A stretch of 64,000 bases of DNA from Ancylobacter vacuolatus (GTDB lineage Bacteria; Pseudomonadota; Alphaproteobacteria; Rhizobiales; Xanthobacteraceae): NCBI RefSeq assembly GCF_030813595.1, contig NZ_JAUSUH010000004.1, forward strand, positions 186,001 through 250,000, in the 5' to 3' direction. The position numbers and the translations under genes were made by a program. Below, one piece after another: positions 29,580-38,658 of this stretch. The notes beneath the pieces were generated by a model. It ran no database searches. It worked only from the letters and a program-made list of their open reading frames with translations, and was not told where the DNA came from. Position 1 is the stretch's first letter. Each line of letters starts with the position of its first letter.

Positions 29580-30485
29580 ATGAGCGCGCCCCGCCCCTGG
29601 ACCACCCGTCTGCGCGATGCCGCCCTCTCGGCGGGCGTGTGGGCGCTGGCGGGGGCGATGCGCCTGCAGCCGCCGCGCTTCGCCTCCTGGGCCGGCGGGT
29701 TCTGGGCGCGCAAGATCGGCCCGCGCACCTCGATCCACCGCACCGCCCTGAAGAATCTGCGCCTCGCCTACCCTGAGAAGACCGAGGCCGAGCGCGAGGC
29801 GATCGCCATCGGCATGTGGGACAATCTCGGCCGCATGGGCGGCGAGTTCGTCCATCTCGACCGCATCTGGCAGTACAATATGTGGGAGCCGGCCAAGAGC
29901 CGGATCGAGACCACGGGCGTCTCCAACTTCGTTGCCATGCGGATCGACGGCAAGCCGGCCCTGGTCTTCACCGCGCATCTGGCGAACTGGGAGCTGCCGG
30001 CCATCGCCGCCGCCGCGCAGGGGCTGGACAGCGCGGTGCTGTTCCGCGCGCCCGACAATTCCTTCTTCGCCGACCTCTTGTTCGAGGCGCGAAGCCGGGT
30101 GATGGGCAATCTCGTCGCCGCCTCGCATGTGGCGGTGTTCGAGCTGGCCGCCGTCCTCGACCAGGGCAAGCATCTCGGCATTCTGGTGGACCAGGCGCGC
30201 CGGGGCGGGCCCACCGTTCAGTTCTTCGGTCAGCCCTGCTCGGCCAACCCTACCATCGCCCGCCTCGCCCGGCTCTATGAGTGCCCGGTGCACGGGGTGC
30301 GGGTGATCCGCCTGCCGGAAGGGCGCTTCCGCATCCAGTGCACGCCCGCCCTCAACCTGCCGCGCGATGCCAAGGGCAAGATCGACGTCGACGGCGCCAT
30401 GCAGATGATCACCTCGGTGGTGGAAGGCTGGGTGCGCGAGCATCCCGACCAGTGGACCTGGTTCTACAAGCGCTGGCGGATGTAG
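29580..30485 (+). CDS. lpxXL: Lipid A VLCFA acyltransferase LpxXL
   Basis: A 301-residue lysophospholipid/lipid A acyltransferase of the HtrB/LpxL family. The HX4E motif is visible as FTAHLANWE (His133, Glu138). An N-terminal amphipathic or membrane segment lies at about 10-28, and the conserved QARRGGPTVQFFG follows. It transfers the C26-C28 chain from AcpXL to lipid A at the inner membrane. It is the last gene of the operon, 28 bases after the dehydrogenase, and ends 7 bases from a convergent gene with no clear terminator between. Confidence 0.93.
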   Translation: MSAPRPWTTRLRDAALSAGVWALAGAMRLQPPRFASWAGGFWARKIGPRTSIHRTALKNLRLAYPEKTEAEREAIAIGMWDNLGRMGGEFVHLDRIWQYNMWEPAKSRIETTGVSNFVAMRIDGKPALVFTAHLANWELPAIAAAAQGLDSAVLFRAPDNSFFADLLFEARSRVMGNLVAASHVAVFELAAVLDQGKHLGILVDQARRGGPTVQFFGQPCSANPTIARLARLYECPVHGVRVIRLPEGRFRIQCTPALNLPRDAKGKIDVDGAMQMITSVVEGWVREHPDQWTWFYKRWRM

Positions 30486-30492
30486 GCCGGCC

Positions 30493-31179
30493 TCATTCCC
30501 GGACAGCCCGCGACCCGCGCCGCACCAGCCTCAGCGTCCCAAGCAGGGCAACCAGAACGGTGCCCGCCAGAAGCAGCCATGCCTGCGCCTCCCCCATCGC
30601 CAGCAAGGTGAGGCCACTGAACAGGCACCACAGCAGCGGAATCGGCAGCAAGAAGGCGAGCCATCGCCCGCGCGCCGTGAGCAGCAGGCCGACCGTCACC
30701 AGCACGGTCGGATCAGGCGCGATGCCGAACACCTCCGCACCCGCCAGAGGGCGGCCGGAGGCGAGCGCAAGCGCGGGATAGAGCAGCAAGCCGGCAAGCA
30801 CCAGCCCCAGCCCGGTTTTGCCGATGGCGTCGAGCCGGCCCATGGCCGGGCCGCCGGGCATGAGGGCGGCGGCGAGCAGCAGCACGGCCTGCACAAGAAA
30901 GGCCGGCGCGGCATAGGAGGCGGCCCAGTTGATGCCGGAGTAGCGCTGCAGCAGAAAGGTCCAGGCGACAAAGGCCCAGAGCGGCGCGAGGAGAAGCCCG
31001 GTCCACAACATCGCCCGGCCCGGCCGGCGCAGGATCAGCACCACCAGCGACAGCCCTGCCAGCATCGTCGCCAGATGCAGCGGCCACAGCGCCGCGTTAT
31101 GCGCCTCGAACAGGCGCCAGTAGACGCGGGGCGAAAACAGCAGGAAGTCGTCCAGCCGATAGGTCCACCATTCGGACAT
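30493..31179 (-). CDS. DUF6064 family membrane protein
   Basis: A 228-residue integral membrane protein with about six hydrophobic segments and the family start MSEWWTYRLDDFLLFSPRVY. The function is unknown. Its ATG overlaps the TAA of the aldo/keto reductase by one base (TAATG), so the two are translated together. It contains no charged catalytic motif. It ends 7 bases from the convergent lpxXL stop. Confidence 0.85.
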   Translation of the reverse strand: MSEWWTYRLDDFLLFSPRVYWRLFEAHNAALWPLHLATMLAGLSLVVLILRRPGRAMLWTGLLLAPLWAFVAWTFLLQRYSGINWAASYAAPAFLVQAVLLLAAALMPGGPAMGRLDAIGKTGLGLVLAGLLLYPALALASGRPLAGAEVFGIAPDPTVLVTVGLLLTARGRWLAFLLPIPLLWCLFSGLTLLAMGEAQAWLLLAGTVLVALLGTLRLVRRGSRAVRE

Positions 31180-32096
31180 TACAGCGCGCCGATATGGGCG
31201 GCGATGCGCCCGCGCAGCTCACGGTCGGGCAGCGCGCCACCGGCGGCGGCGAGGTTTTCCCGCACATGGTCGACGCGGGTGGTGGCGGGAATGGCGACGG
31301 TGACAGCCGGTTCCGCCAGGATGAATTTCAGGATCAGCTGCGCCCAGCTCGTCGCGCCGATCTCGGCCGCCCAGTCGGGCAGCGGCGCGCGGTCGAGCCG
31401 CCGCGTCAGGGCGCCCTGCTGGAAGGGCCGGTTGACGATCACCGCGATGCCGCGCTCGGCGGCGAGCGGCAGCAGGCGCTGCTCGGCTTCGCGGTCGACC
31501 GGATTGTAGCTCAGCTGCACGAAATCGAGCGGCTGGCGCGCCATGATCTGCTCGACCAGATCATGGCGGCGCCCCTCCGAGGTGGTGATGCCGACATAGC
31601 GCAGCCGGCCTGCGGCCTTCATCGCCTGCAGCGTGTCGAGATGTGCCTCCCAGCCCAGCAGATTGTGCACCTGCAGGAGATCGAACCGCTCCACGCCCCA
31701 GAGGCGCCGCGTCTCATCGATCTGCGCCGGGCCATTCGTGCCCGATGACGTCCAGACCTTTTCCGCCGCGAACAGCGCGTCCGGGTGCCCCAGCGTGGCA
31801 AGGCCCCGGCCGATCACCGCCTGCGAGGAGCCATACATCGGCGAACTGTCGATCATCCGTCCCCCGCCGGCGAAGAATGCCGCCATGACGGCGGTGCACT
31901 CCGCCTGCAAGGCCGCATCATTGCCGACATTGAAGGTGATCCAGCTGCCCAGCCCGATCGCCGGCATCCGTTCGCCGGAGGAGGGAATCGCCCGGGCCAG
32001 CGGCGCCGGCTGGGCCAGCGCCCGCCCCGGCGGCAAAGCGAGCATGGCGGTGCCCAGCGCCGCCGTCGCCATCAGATCTCTGCGCGTGAGTGCCAC
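31179..32096 (-). CDS. Exported aldo/keto reductase (Tat signal)
   Basis: A 305-residue aldo/keto reductase with a twin-arginine leader (TRRDLMATAALGTAMLAL, cleavage near AQA-AQP). The AKR pattern GLGSWITFN, IDSSPMYGSS (Asp and Tyr of the catalytic tetrad) and the LLQVHNLLGWEAHL strand (His) are visible, with a Lys in FAAEKVWTS. The start is GTG 32096 with GGGGGAG 7 bases upstream. Export by Tat fits a cofactor-bound periplasmic reductase. It precedes the DUF6064 gene. Confidence 0.9.
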   Translation of the reverse strand: MALTRRDLMATAALGTAMLALPPGRALAQPAPLARAIPSSGERMPAIGLGSWITFNVGNDAALQAECTAVMAAFFAGGGRMIDSSPMYGSSQAVIGRGLATLGHPDALFAAEKVWTSSGTNGPAQIDETRRLWGVERFDLLQVHNLLGWEAHLDTLQAMKAAGRLRYVGITTSEGRRHDLVEQIMARQPLDFVQLSYNPVDREAEQRLLPLAAERGIAVIVNRPFQQGALTRRLDRAPLPDWAAEIGATSWAQLILKFILAEPAVTVAIPATTRVDHVRENLAAAGGALPDRELRGRIAAHIGAL

Positions 32097-32164
32097 CCGT
32101 CTCCCCCGTCCGCTACGGCCTTTGACCTAAGGTCATATCCTCGCGCTTCCACCGGCGGGGCGGA

Positions 32165-33523
32165 TCACACCTGCGTGCGGCGCGCCGTTGCCGCGCCCGC
32201 GTCGATCTGACGGCGCAACCGCGCCTGCGCGGCCTCGTCGAGTGGAAATCCCCACATCAGGGCGATGGCCGCCAGCTTGGCCGGAATGGGCAGCCATGCA
32301 TAGAGCATGGCGAGCGCCGCGCCGGCTTCCGCCGAGGGCACCCCGGCGCCGGGCCGATAGCCGGCCCAGTCCAGCAGCGGGAAGGTGACGCCCACCGCGA
32401 TCGCCAGCGCCAGCTTGGTGGCGAGCGCCCAGAGCGCGAAATAGAGCCCCGAGCGCTGCTCGCCGGACGCGGCGGTGTCGACGTCGATCACATCGGCCTG
32501 GATCGCCGGCGGCAGCGCCACGTCGAAGGCGAGCAACAGGCCGGTAGTGGCGCAGATCAGCGCGAAGGGCACGACATCGCCCGGCCCGAGCCAGCCGGCG
32601 CTGGCGAAGACGACGCAGGCTACCGCCATAGCGCCGCACCAGGCGCGGTGCTTGCCGAAGCGGCCGGCGCAGCGCAGCGCCAGCGGCAGCCCGGCCACCC
32701 CGCACAGAAAATAGAGAAAGAGCAGCGGCCCCTGCAGCGCGGCGGCGCCGATGCGGTCCGCCACGAAATACAGAAACAGCGTGGCGGGGATGGCGTTTCC
32801 GATGCCGTTGAGCAGGAAGGCGACGACCAGCCGCAGAAAGGGCCGGTTCGCGCTGAGATGGCGCAGCCCCGCACGCAGGCCAAGCCGCTCGCGCGTGCGG
32901 TCCGCCGGTTCCGGCACGCCGACGACACAGGCGAGGCTGGCCAGCGGCAGGGCCACCAGCACGAACACACCCATCGCCGCCAGCCCATGGAAGCCCGCCG
33001 CGCCCGTGCCGAGCCCGACCGCGAAGGGCAGCGCGATAGCGAGCAGCGTGCCCAGCAGCGTCACCGCCTCGCGCGCGGCGACCACCCGGGCGCGGCCGCG
33101 ATAATCGGCGCTGATCTCGGCGCCCCAGGCGGTATAGGCAAGGCTGAGCGCGGTGTAGCCGAGCGAAAGCCCGAGCCCCCACAGCACGAGATAGGCAAGG
33201 CCCGCTCCCGCGCCGGGCCAGAACACCATGAAGGCTGAGATCGCCGTGACCGGCGTCGCCACCAGCATCAGCGCGCGCCGCCGGCCCATGGCGGGGGTGA
33301 GGCGGTCCGAGACCCAGCCGAGCAACGGGTCGGCAACGGCGTCAAGGATACGGATCGCCAGCAGGGCGGTGCCGACCGAGGCGAGCGATAGCCCGAGCGC
33401 CTCGGCATAGAAGCTCGGCACGATCACATAGAAGGGCAGCGCCAGCGCCGCGAGCGGCAGCGCCGGCAGGGCATAGAGCGCGAGGCGCCAGGCCGGAAGG
33501 GCCGGCGCCTGCGGGCCGGGCAT
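32165..33523 (-). CDS. MFS transporter, GPH (glycoside-pentoside-hexuronide) type
   Basis: A 452-residue transporter with about twelve hydrophobic segments. The GPH pattern near the N-terminus is visible: ILDAVADPLLGWVSDRL followed by MGRRRALML and the loop YRGRARVVAAREAV. It would move a sugar or related solute with H+ or Na+ across the inner membrane. ATG 33523 lies 1 base after the stop of the upstream exported protein and is preferred to a start 46 codons earlier. The substrate cannot be told from sequence. Confidence 0.88.
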   Translation of the reverse strand: MPGPQAPALPAWRLALYALPALPLAALALPFYVIVPSFYAEALGLSLASVGTALLAIRILDAVADPLLGWVSDRLTPAMGRRRALMLVATPVTAISAFMVFWPGAGAGLAYLVLWGLGLSLGYTALSLAYTAWGAEISADYRGRARVVAAREAVTLLGTLLAIALPFAVGLGTGAAGFHGLAAMGVFVLVALPLASLACVVGVPEPADRTRERLGLRAGLRHLSANRPFLRLVVAFLLNGIGNAIPATLFLYFVADRIGAAALQGPLLFLYFLCGVAGLPLALRCAGRFGKHRAWCGAMAVACVVFASAGWLGPGDVVPFALICATTGLLLAFDVALPPAIQADVIDVDTAASGEQRSGLYFALWALATKLALAIAVGVTFPLLDWAGYRPGAGVPSAEAGAALAMLYAWLPIPAKLAAIALMWGFPLDEAAQARLRRQIDAGAATARRTQV

Positions 33524-33524
33524 C

Positions 33525-33914
33525 TCAGCGGCCCATCTCGGCGGTTCCGGACAGGCCGTCGTCCCGCGTCCAGGCGATCTTGTCCGGCCCGAGCGAGGTG
33601 ATGGTGAAGCAATGGGTGCGGCCGTCATACCAGCTCGGCCATTTCTGGCAGAGCCGATCATCCTTCACCCACCAGCGCCCTTCCTCGCGCGGGGCCAGCA
33701 TGGCGCCGATCGAGAAGCCGGAGAGATCGCCGGCGACGACGCCGTCCTCGCGGTAGACCAGCGGCAGGGTGAGGCCATAGGGGGTGCTTAGCCGCACCAG
33801 TTCGCCGCTGATCCTGTCCCTGATCTCGGGGCCGCTCAGGGGCTCCGCGACGGCCGGCGCCGCCGCGAGAGCGAGAAGCAATCCGATCGAAACGGATGTC
33901 ACATGGTGGCGCAT
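33525..33914 (-). CDS. Small exported protein, unknown function
   Basis: A 129-residue protein with a clear signal peptide (SVSIGLLLALAAAPAVAEP, cleaved near residue 23). The mature part has PYGLTLPLVYREDG, FSIGAMLAPREEGRWWVKDD, and two cysteines around KWPSWYDGRTHC that may pair. Proteins like this occur in Hyphomicrobiales with no assigned role. GGAGG precedes the ATG, and the MFS gene follows after 1 base, so the two share an mRNA. Confidence 0.75.
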   Translation of the reverse strand: MRHHVTSVSIGLLLALAAAPAVAEPLSGPEIRDRISGELVRLSTPYGLTLPLVYREDGVVAGDLSGFSIGAMLAPREEGRWWVKDDRLCQKWPSWYDGRTHCFTITSLGPDKIAWTRDDGLSGTAEMGR

Positions 33915-33961
33915 GGATGTCCTCCGGGAATGTCGAGGGAAACGCGGTTGGTGGCGCGCCC

Positions 33962-34465
33962 CTAGGGGCGGCGGAACTCGACCCGTGTCAGCGCCACGGG
34001 GAAGCCGAATTTCGTGACCCAGGCGGTGTTCAGCACGGTGCCGTCGCCGCGCAGCACCATCCGGTCGTGGAAGCGCACGAGGTTCTCCTCCGCGCCGGGA
34101 GTGAGGTCGACGAGATAGCTGAAGGTGGCGGTATCGCCCTTCACGCTCACCTGCGTCTCGCCCCGCACATCCTCGCGTGTGCCGCGATAACGGCCGGGGC
34201 CCAGCTTCTCGAACCGCCAGGTCTTGCGGTCCGTCTCGCCGTCGGCGAAGCGGAAGTCCTCGACCAGGGTGAGCACATGCCCGTTCCAGCGGCCGTCGAG
34301 ATCGACGGTGAAGGCCCGCTTCACGCCGTTGATGGCGGAAAAGGTGCCCTCCGCGACGGTCCGGCCGGCAAAGAACTGTTCGAGCACCAGGTCCCTCGCC
34401 TGAGCCGACGGCGCGCCGAGCCCGACAAAGGCGAGAAGCCCGGCGAAAAGGAGCGTTCTGATCAT
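33962..34465 (-). CDS. DUF3833 family exported protein
   Basis: A 167-residue protein with a signal peptide at 1-23 (IRTLLFAGLLAFVGLGAPSAQA). The mature part shows the DUF3833 pattern: LEQFFAGRTVAEGTF, NGHVLTLVEDFRFADGE and FEKLGPGRYRGTREDV, a lipocalin-like beta barrel with an RGT turn. ATG 34465 is chosen for the signal peptide. The function is unknown; the family often lies near cyclopropane-lipid genes, which are not seen here. Confidence 0.88.
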   Translation of the reverse strand: MIRTLLFAGLLAFVGLGAPSAQARDLVLEQFFAGRTVAEGTFSAINGVKRAFTVDLDGRWNGHVLTLVEDFRFADGETDRKTWRFEKLGPGRYRGTREDVRGETQVSVKGDTATFSYLVDLTPGAEENLVRFHDRMVLRGDGTVLNTAWVTKFGFPVALTRVEFRRP

Positions 34466-34607
34466 TGATGCCTCCGCAGCGTTGCTTCGTTTACGGGGGC
34501 ACAAAGGTGGTGGATCAGGGGACGGCATCCGCCTCGGGGCGGCGGCCACGTCGCCGGCGGGTGCCGGCGCAGGGGTTCCCCGCCGGGAACAGGTTGAAGG
34601 CCGGGAC

Positions 34608-35027
34608 CTAGGAGGCGGGTGCGCTGCCGAGGCGCTCGCTGTAGTGGCGGCGCAGATGGCTGATGATGCGGGCCGCCACGGTCCCCATCAGAAGCCCGGT
34701 AAGCGCCCCTCCCCCACTCATGAGGAAATCGCTCCATGTCGAGGTGCGGCCCGGCGCGAGCTGCTGCAGCACCTCCATCAGGCCACCAAGGCCGACCAGG
34801 GCGAGACCCGCGACGACAAGCACCGCGCCCCGCCCCCGGAAGGCGAGCGCCATCAGGCCGCCTGTTCCCCAATAGGCGATGAAGTGGTCGGTGCCATCGG
34901 GAATGCCCGTGCGCGGCATCTCCTGCGCGGGAAGCAGGGAGAGGACCACAATGATGAGCACGCAGGTGAAGGCCGCTGCATAGAGCAGCAGATTGACGGC
35001 GGGCGGCACAGGGGCGGGCTTGTTCAT
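34608..35027 (-). CDS. VanZ-like membrane protein
   Basis: A 139-residue protein with four hydrophobic segments. The family pattern includes LSLLPAQEMPRTGIPDGTDHFIAYWGTGG and a later GGLMEVLQQLAPGRTSTWSDFLMSGGGALTG-type region with conserved Glu, Asp and Gly. VanZ-like proteins are small integral membrane proteins of unclear function; one affects teicoplanin resistance in enterococci, but that should not be assumed here. ATG 35027 is chosen because the preceding in-frame residues have no hydrophobic character. Confidence 0.85.
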   Translation of the reverse strand: MNKPAPVPPAVNLLLYAAAFTCVLIIVVLSLLPAQEMPRTGIPDGTDHFIAYWGTGGLMALAFRGRGAVLVVAGLALVGLGGLMEVLQQLAPGRTSTWSDFLMSGGGALTGLLMGTVAARIISHLRRHYSERLGSAPAS

Positions 35028-35347
35028 GGCTGCCCCATACAGCATCACCCCATCGATTGCAGGGCGCGGATCTTCACAATGGCCGGAGCCGTTGACGGGG
35101 TGCACCTTTCCATCCCTCTGCCGGACCTGCAAGACGCTTCCTCATCCAGCTTTCGAGGCCATTGCCGGCGCCCGACACGGGTCGGACCGGGCGGAAACCG
35201 CCTCAATCGCGACGCAATGACGGAGTATAGGTTTCGCAGTCGCTCATGCGGCCAGCCCCATCTTCGAGATGCCGGGCTTTTCCTTCACTCACACATCGAC
35301 GCACCAGCGTCAGCCGCCGACCAAGGGTCGAAGCGGCAAGAGGATAT
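35028..35347. other. Intergenic stretch without recognised gene
   Basis: These 320 bases separate the VanZ-like gene (minus) from the small plus-strand gene at 35348. No reading frame has a ribosome site plus familiar sequence, and I see no strong hairpin. Promoters for both neighbours are expected here. Confidence 0.5.
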
Positions 35348-35473
35348 ATGCGTACCAATAAGCTTACCCCGCCCGCCCCTTCCATCATCCGCTCGAGCCC
35401 GGAATGGAAGCCGGAGCCCTGCGGTCTTACGCGCGAGCAGATCCGCGCCATCATCATCGAGCAGATCGGCTAG
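35348..35473 (+). CDS. Small conserved-looking protein (41 residues)
   Basis: A short open frame starting at ATG 35348, with AAGAGGA 4-5 bases upstream. The product is a proline-rich N-terminus (TPPAPSIIRSSPEWKPEP) followed by a helix, GLTREQIRAIIIEQIG. The ribosome site and an amphipathic helix ending exactly at the stop suggest a real small protein. Its TAG stop is formed by the terminal CTAG of a palindromic repeat element. The function is unknown. Confidence 0.5.
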   Translation: MRTNKLTPPAPSIIRSSPEWKPEPCGLTREQIRAIIIEQIG

Positions 35474-35516
35474 AGCGCGATCCGATCAGATAGAACCCAT
35501 CTGATCCGTCGATCGC
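35470..35516. repeat. Interspersed palindromic element, copy 1 (partial)
   Basis: It starts CTAGAGC at the stop codon of the small gene and contains an 8-pair hairpin, GATCAGAT / ATCTGATC, at 35484-35506 with a 7-base loop. The same ends and hairpin type occur at 41559 and 48862-48979. Confidence 0.65.
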
Positions 35517-35800
35517 CCACTCACTCAAAGACAGAGAACGCATTATCCGGCCGGCTTGCGGTGCGAGCTGGCCGGCGCGTGCTGCCGAGGATTTTCGGCA
35601 AAAGCGATCGACCTTCGCACGGGAAAATGCTCCCGGCTCATGGCCTACCGGGCCATCGCGTGTCGATCGGGCGCTACCAGCGGACGGACGACGCCTCCGG
35701 GCCACGCTAGGCCAGCCCTGCGTGACATGGAGCGCCCCGCCCCCTCCGAGGATGCGCGAGGAGAGACCAGCGCCGCTCCTCCCCACTGCCGCGCTTCAAC
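35517..35800. other. Intergenic stretch without recognised gene
   Basis: Between the repeat copy and the terminator of the polyamine-binding-protein gene. A segment near 35620-35640 (GGGAAAATGCTCC) recalls the other half of the palindromic element. Nothing else is recognised. Confidence 0.45.
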
Positions 35801-35830
35801 AAAAAAGGCCGGGCGCGAGCCCGGCCTTTT
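35801..35830 (-). terminator. Rho-independent terminator of the potF-like gene
   Basis: An 8-pair stem, GGCCGGGC / GCCCGGCC (35807-35826), with a GCGA loop, flanked by A6 on the left and T4 on the right. It works in the minus direction 31 bases after the potF-like stop and may be bidirectional. Confidence 0.9.
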
Positions 35831-35861
35831 CCATCAGTTGCAAGCGCTGCCTGTCAGCCGC

Positions 35862-36971
35862 TCACTTGCCGCGCTTGAAGTCGCTCCAGGTGCGGGTGAC
35901 GACGCGCTGCACCTTCTGCGGATAGGTGGTGACGGTGAACAGCTTCTCCAGCGTCTCCTTGTCCGGGTAGATCGCCGGGTTGTCGAGGATCGCCTTGTCG
36001 ATGAACTTCTGCGATTCGAGGTTGCCGTTGGCGTAGGAGATGAAGTCGGAGTTCTTCGCCGCCACTTCGGGCTTCATCATGTAGTTGATGAAGGCCAGAG
36101 CCTCGTCCGGATGCGGGGCATCCTTCGGGATGGCGAAGTTGTCGAACCACATCAGCGCGCCTTCCTTCGGGATGACGTACTCGATGTTAACCGCCGGCTT
36201 GCCGGTCTTCTCGGCGGCTTCCTCGGCGCGGGCCTTGGCCTGGAACACGTCGCCCGACCAGCCGAGCGCGATGCAGATGTCGCCACCGGCCAGCGCGTTG
36301 ATGTAGCCCGAGCTGTCGAATTTGCGGATGAAGGGGCGGATCGGCGCCAGCAGCTTGCCGGCCGCTTCGATATCCTTCGGGTCCTTGGAGTTCGGGTCCT
36401 TGCCGAGATAGCGCAGCGCGGTCGGGATCACCTCTTCCGGGCCGTCCAGCACGTAGACGCCGCAATCCTTCAGCTTGCTGAGGATTTCCGGCTTGAAGAT
36501 GATGTCCCAGCTGTTGAGCGGGATGTCGCCGAGGCGCTCCTTCACCTTGTCGACATTCATGCCGATGCCGGTGGTGCCCCACATGTAGTTCACGGCGTAT
36601 TCGTTGCCGGGATCATAGACGGCGAGGCGCTCGGCGATCAGCGGCCACTGGTACTGAAGGTTCGGCAGCTTGGCCTTGTCGAGCTTCAGGAACACGCCGG
36701 CCTGGATCTGGCGCTGCAGGAACGAACCCGTCGGCACCACCACGTCATAGCCGGTCTTGCCGCCGAGGAGCTTGGTCTCGAGCACCTCGTTGGAATCGAA
36801 GACGTCATACCGGACCTTGATGCCGGTTTCCTTGGTGAACGCCTCCAGCACCGACTCGTCGATATAGTCGGACCAGTTGTAGACGTTCACGACCTTGTCC
36901 TGTGCCGAGGCCGGCGCGATCGCCAGCGCGGTCAACAGGCCTGCCGCGATGGTCGTCAGGAGTCGAGACAT
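35862..36971 (-). CDS. potF: Putrescine/polyamine ABC transporter substrate-binding protein (PotF-like)
   Basis: A 369-residue periplasmic binding protein with a signal peptide (LLTTIAAGLLTALAIAPASAQ). The mature start KVVNVYNWSDYIDESVLEAF is the PotF/SpuD signature. Later DVVVPTG and GYINALAGGDICIALGWSGDVFQ line the ligand site. GAGGAG precedes ATG 36971. It delivers putrescine or a related polyamine to an inner-membrane ABC permease, but no permease or ATPase gene is near. The puuA gene follows upstream in the same direction, 115 bases apart, and supports a polyamine role. Confidence 0.93.
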   Translation of the reverse strand: MSRLLTTIAAGLLTALAIAPASAQDKVVNVYNWSDYIDESVLEAFTKETGIKVRYDVFDSNEVLETKLLGGKTGYDVVVPTGSFLQRQIQAGVFLKLDKAKLPNLQYQWPLIAERLAVYDPGNEYAVNYMWGTTGIGMNVDKVKERLGDIPLNSWDIIFKPEILSKLKDCGVYVLDGPEEVIPTALRYLGKDPNSKDPKDIEAAGKLLAPIRPFIRKFDSSGYINALAGGDICIALGWSGDVFQAKARAEEAAEKTGKPAVNIEYVIPKEGALMWFDNFAIPKDAPHPDEALAFINYMMKPEVAAKNSDFISYANGNLESQKFIDKAILDNPAIYPDKETLEKLFTVTTYPQKVQRVVTRTWSDFKRGK

Positions 36972-37086
36972 CCTATTCTCCTCGGGAAATGGGTTTCTTG
37001 GGTAGAACGCAAACCACGTCAGGCCAAGGCTAGAGCGTCGATCGCCTCTGCTCAAGCCATCACCGTGCTCACAAACCCGGCGGGGC

Positions 37087-38496
37087 TCACAAATAGGTCT
37101 CGTACTCCAGCGGGTTGATCCGCCGCTCGAAGGCGATGAGTTCGGCCTCCTTCATGATGGCGTAGATGCGCTGATATTCCGGCCCGAAGGCCCGCGCCAC
37201 GAAGTCGGAGCGGCCGAAGGCACGGATCGCCTCGCCCATGTCGTAGGACAGATGCGGCGCCTCCTGCTCATAGGCATTGCCGGTCAGCGGCGGCGGCGGC
37301 TCCAGCGTGCGCTCGATGCCTTCCAGCATGCCGGCGAGGATCGCCGCCAGCACGAGATGGGGATGAGCGTCGGCACCGGCGATGCGGTGTTCCAGCCGGC
37401 GCGCCTTGGGCGGCCCGTTCGGCACCCGCACCGCCACCGCGCGGTTGTCATAGCCCCAGGAGATGCTGGTGGGGGCATAGCTGCCCGGCACGAGGCGGCG
37501 GAAGCCATTATAGCTCGGCACATAGAGCACGGCGGTATCGGCCATGGTGTCGAGCAGCCCCGCCGCGCACTGGCGCAGCAGGCGTTCGCCCGCCTCGCCG
37601 GCGCCGAAGGCGTTGTGGCCCTCATCATCGGTCAGGCTCACATGCACATGCATGCCAGAGCCAGCGAAATCGAGGAAGGGCTTGGCCATGAAGCTGGCGC
37701 GCACGCCATGCTTGCGGGCCACGCCGTCGATCAGCCGGCGCAGCAGGATGGCGTCGTCCGCCGCCGCCATCGGGTCGCGGCGGTGATAGAGGTTCACCTC
37801 ATACTGGCCCGGCGCCGCCTCGGAGATCACCGTGTCGGCCGGCAGACCCTGGATGCGGGCGGCCTCGCGCACATCGTGCAGCAGGGGCGCATAGGCGTCG
37901 AGGTCGGACATGGAATACATGTTCTGCCGCGCCGGCCCGCCCACAGAGGCAGGAAACACAGGCTCGGGCACGCCATTCGGCCCGGGCGCCGGCTTCATCA
38001 GGTAGAATTCCAGCTCGAAGGCGACACAGGGCGTGAGCCCCAGCGCGGCGAGGCGCTTCACCTGCCTCTCCAGCTTGTGGCGCGGGTCGAGATCCCACGG
38101 CCGCTCAAAGCCCCGCCCGTCCGGCTCATACATGGAGAGCACCACCTGCGCCGCCGGGCGCGGCGACCATGGCACCGGCTTCAGCGTGCCTGCCACCGGG
38201 CGGCAGATGCCGTCGCGGTCGCCGGTTTCCATGTGGACGCCGGTCTCCTCGACCTCGCGACCCCAGATGTCGAGCCCGAAGATGGAGAGCGGAATGGCGA
38301 CGCCGTCGCCCCAGATCTTGCCCCCCGCCCCGCCGGGAATCCATTTGCCGCGCAGCACGCCATGCGTGTCGGGCAGCAGAACCTCGACGATTTCGGGCGC
38401 ACCGTGTGCGGCGACATAGGCGCCGAATTCGTCGATCTGCGGGACGGTCTCGCGCGCAGCGGCCGTGGCGTCTTCCACGGCTTCGGGCAATGGCAT
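37087..38496 (-). CDS. puuA: Gamma-glutamylputrescine synthetase (glutamine synthetase family)
   Basis: A 469-residue enzyme of the glutamine synthetase fold. Visible landmarks are VEVLLPDTHGVLRGKWIPG, the metal-binding FELEFYLM, PGQYEVNL, the SGMHVHVSL active-site strand and NRAVAVRVP. These together indicate the PuuA subfamily, which joins glutamate to putrescine with ATP. ATG 38496 (MPLPEAVED) has AGGTGG upstream. The long upstream reading in the same frame is antisense to the next gene and not coding. It is divergent from the aminotransferase gene. Confidence 0.92.
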   Translation of the reverse strand: MPLPEAVEDATAAARETVPQIDEFGAYVAAHGAPEIVEVLLPDTHGVLRGKWIPGGAGGKIWGDGVAIPLSIFGLDIWGREVEETGVHMETGDRDGICRPVAGTLKPVPWSPRPAAQVVLSMYEPDGRGFERPWDLDPRHKLERQVKRLAALGLTPCVAFELEFYLMKPAPGPNGVPEPVFPASVGGPARQNMYSMSDLDAYAPLLHDVREAARIQGLPADTVISEAAPGQYEVNLYHRRDPMAAADDAILLRRLIDGVARKHGVRASFMAKPFLDFAGSGMHVHVSLTDDEGHNAFGAGEAGERLLRQCAAGLLDTMADTAVLYVPSYNGFRRLVPGSYAPTSISWGYDNRAVAVRVPNGPPKARRLEHRIAGADAHPHLVLAAILAGMLEGIERTLEPPPPLTGNAYEQEAPHLSYDMGEAIRAFGRSDFVARAFGPEYQRIYAIMKEAELIAFERRINPLEYETYL

Positions 38497-38644
38497 GATC
38501 CACCTAGTAAACGTCGATACGTCAAATCTGCGCATGGTGCGGGGGTATCGGTCAAGCCGCCCGCCCGTGGTGGGGCCAGAAGCTGACGGCGTCCCGTGCC
38601 GTGCGCCGGCAGTTCTGCCATGCCGGACGACTTGACGCACGCAA

Positions 38645-38658
38645 AATGTGATCACATT
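38645..38658. promoter_or_regulatory. Palindromic operator between puuA and aminotransferase gene
   Basis: AATGTGATCACATT is a perfect 14-base palindrome in the divergent promoter region, overlapping the spacer after a TTGACG box at 38632-38637. The symmetry suits a dimeric GntR- or FNR/CRP-type regulator, whose gene is not in this window. Confidence 0.55.
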
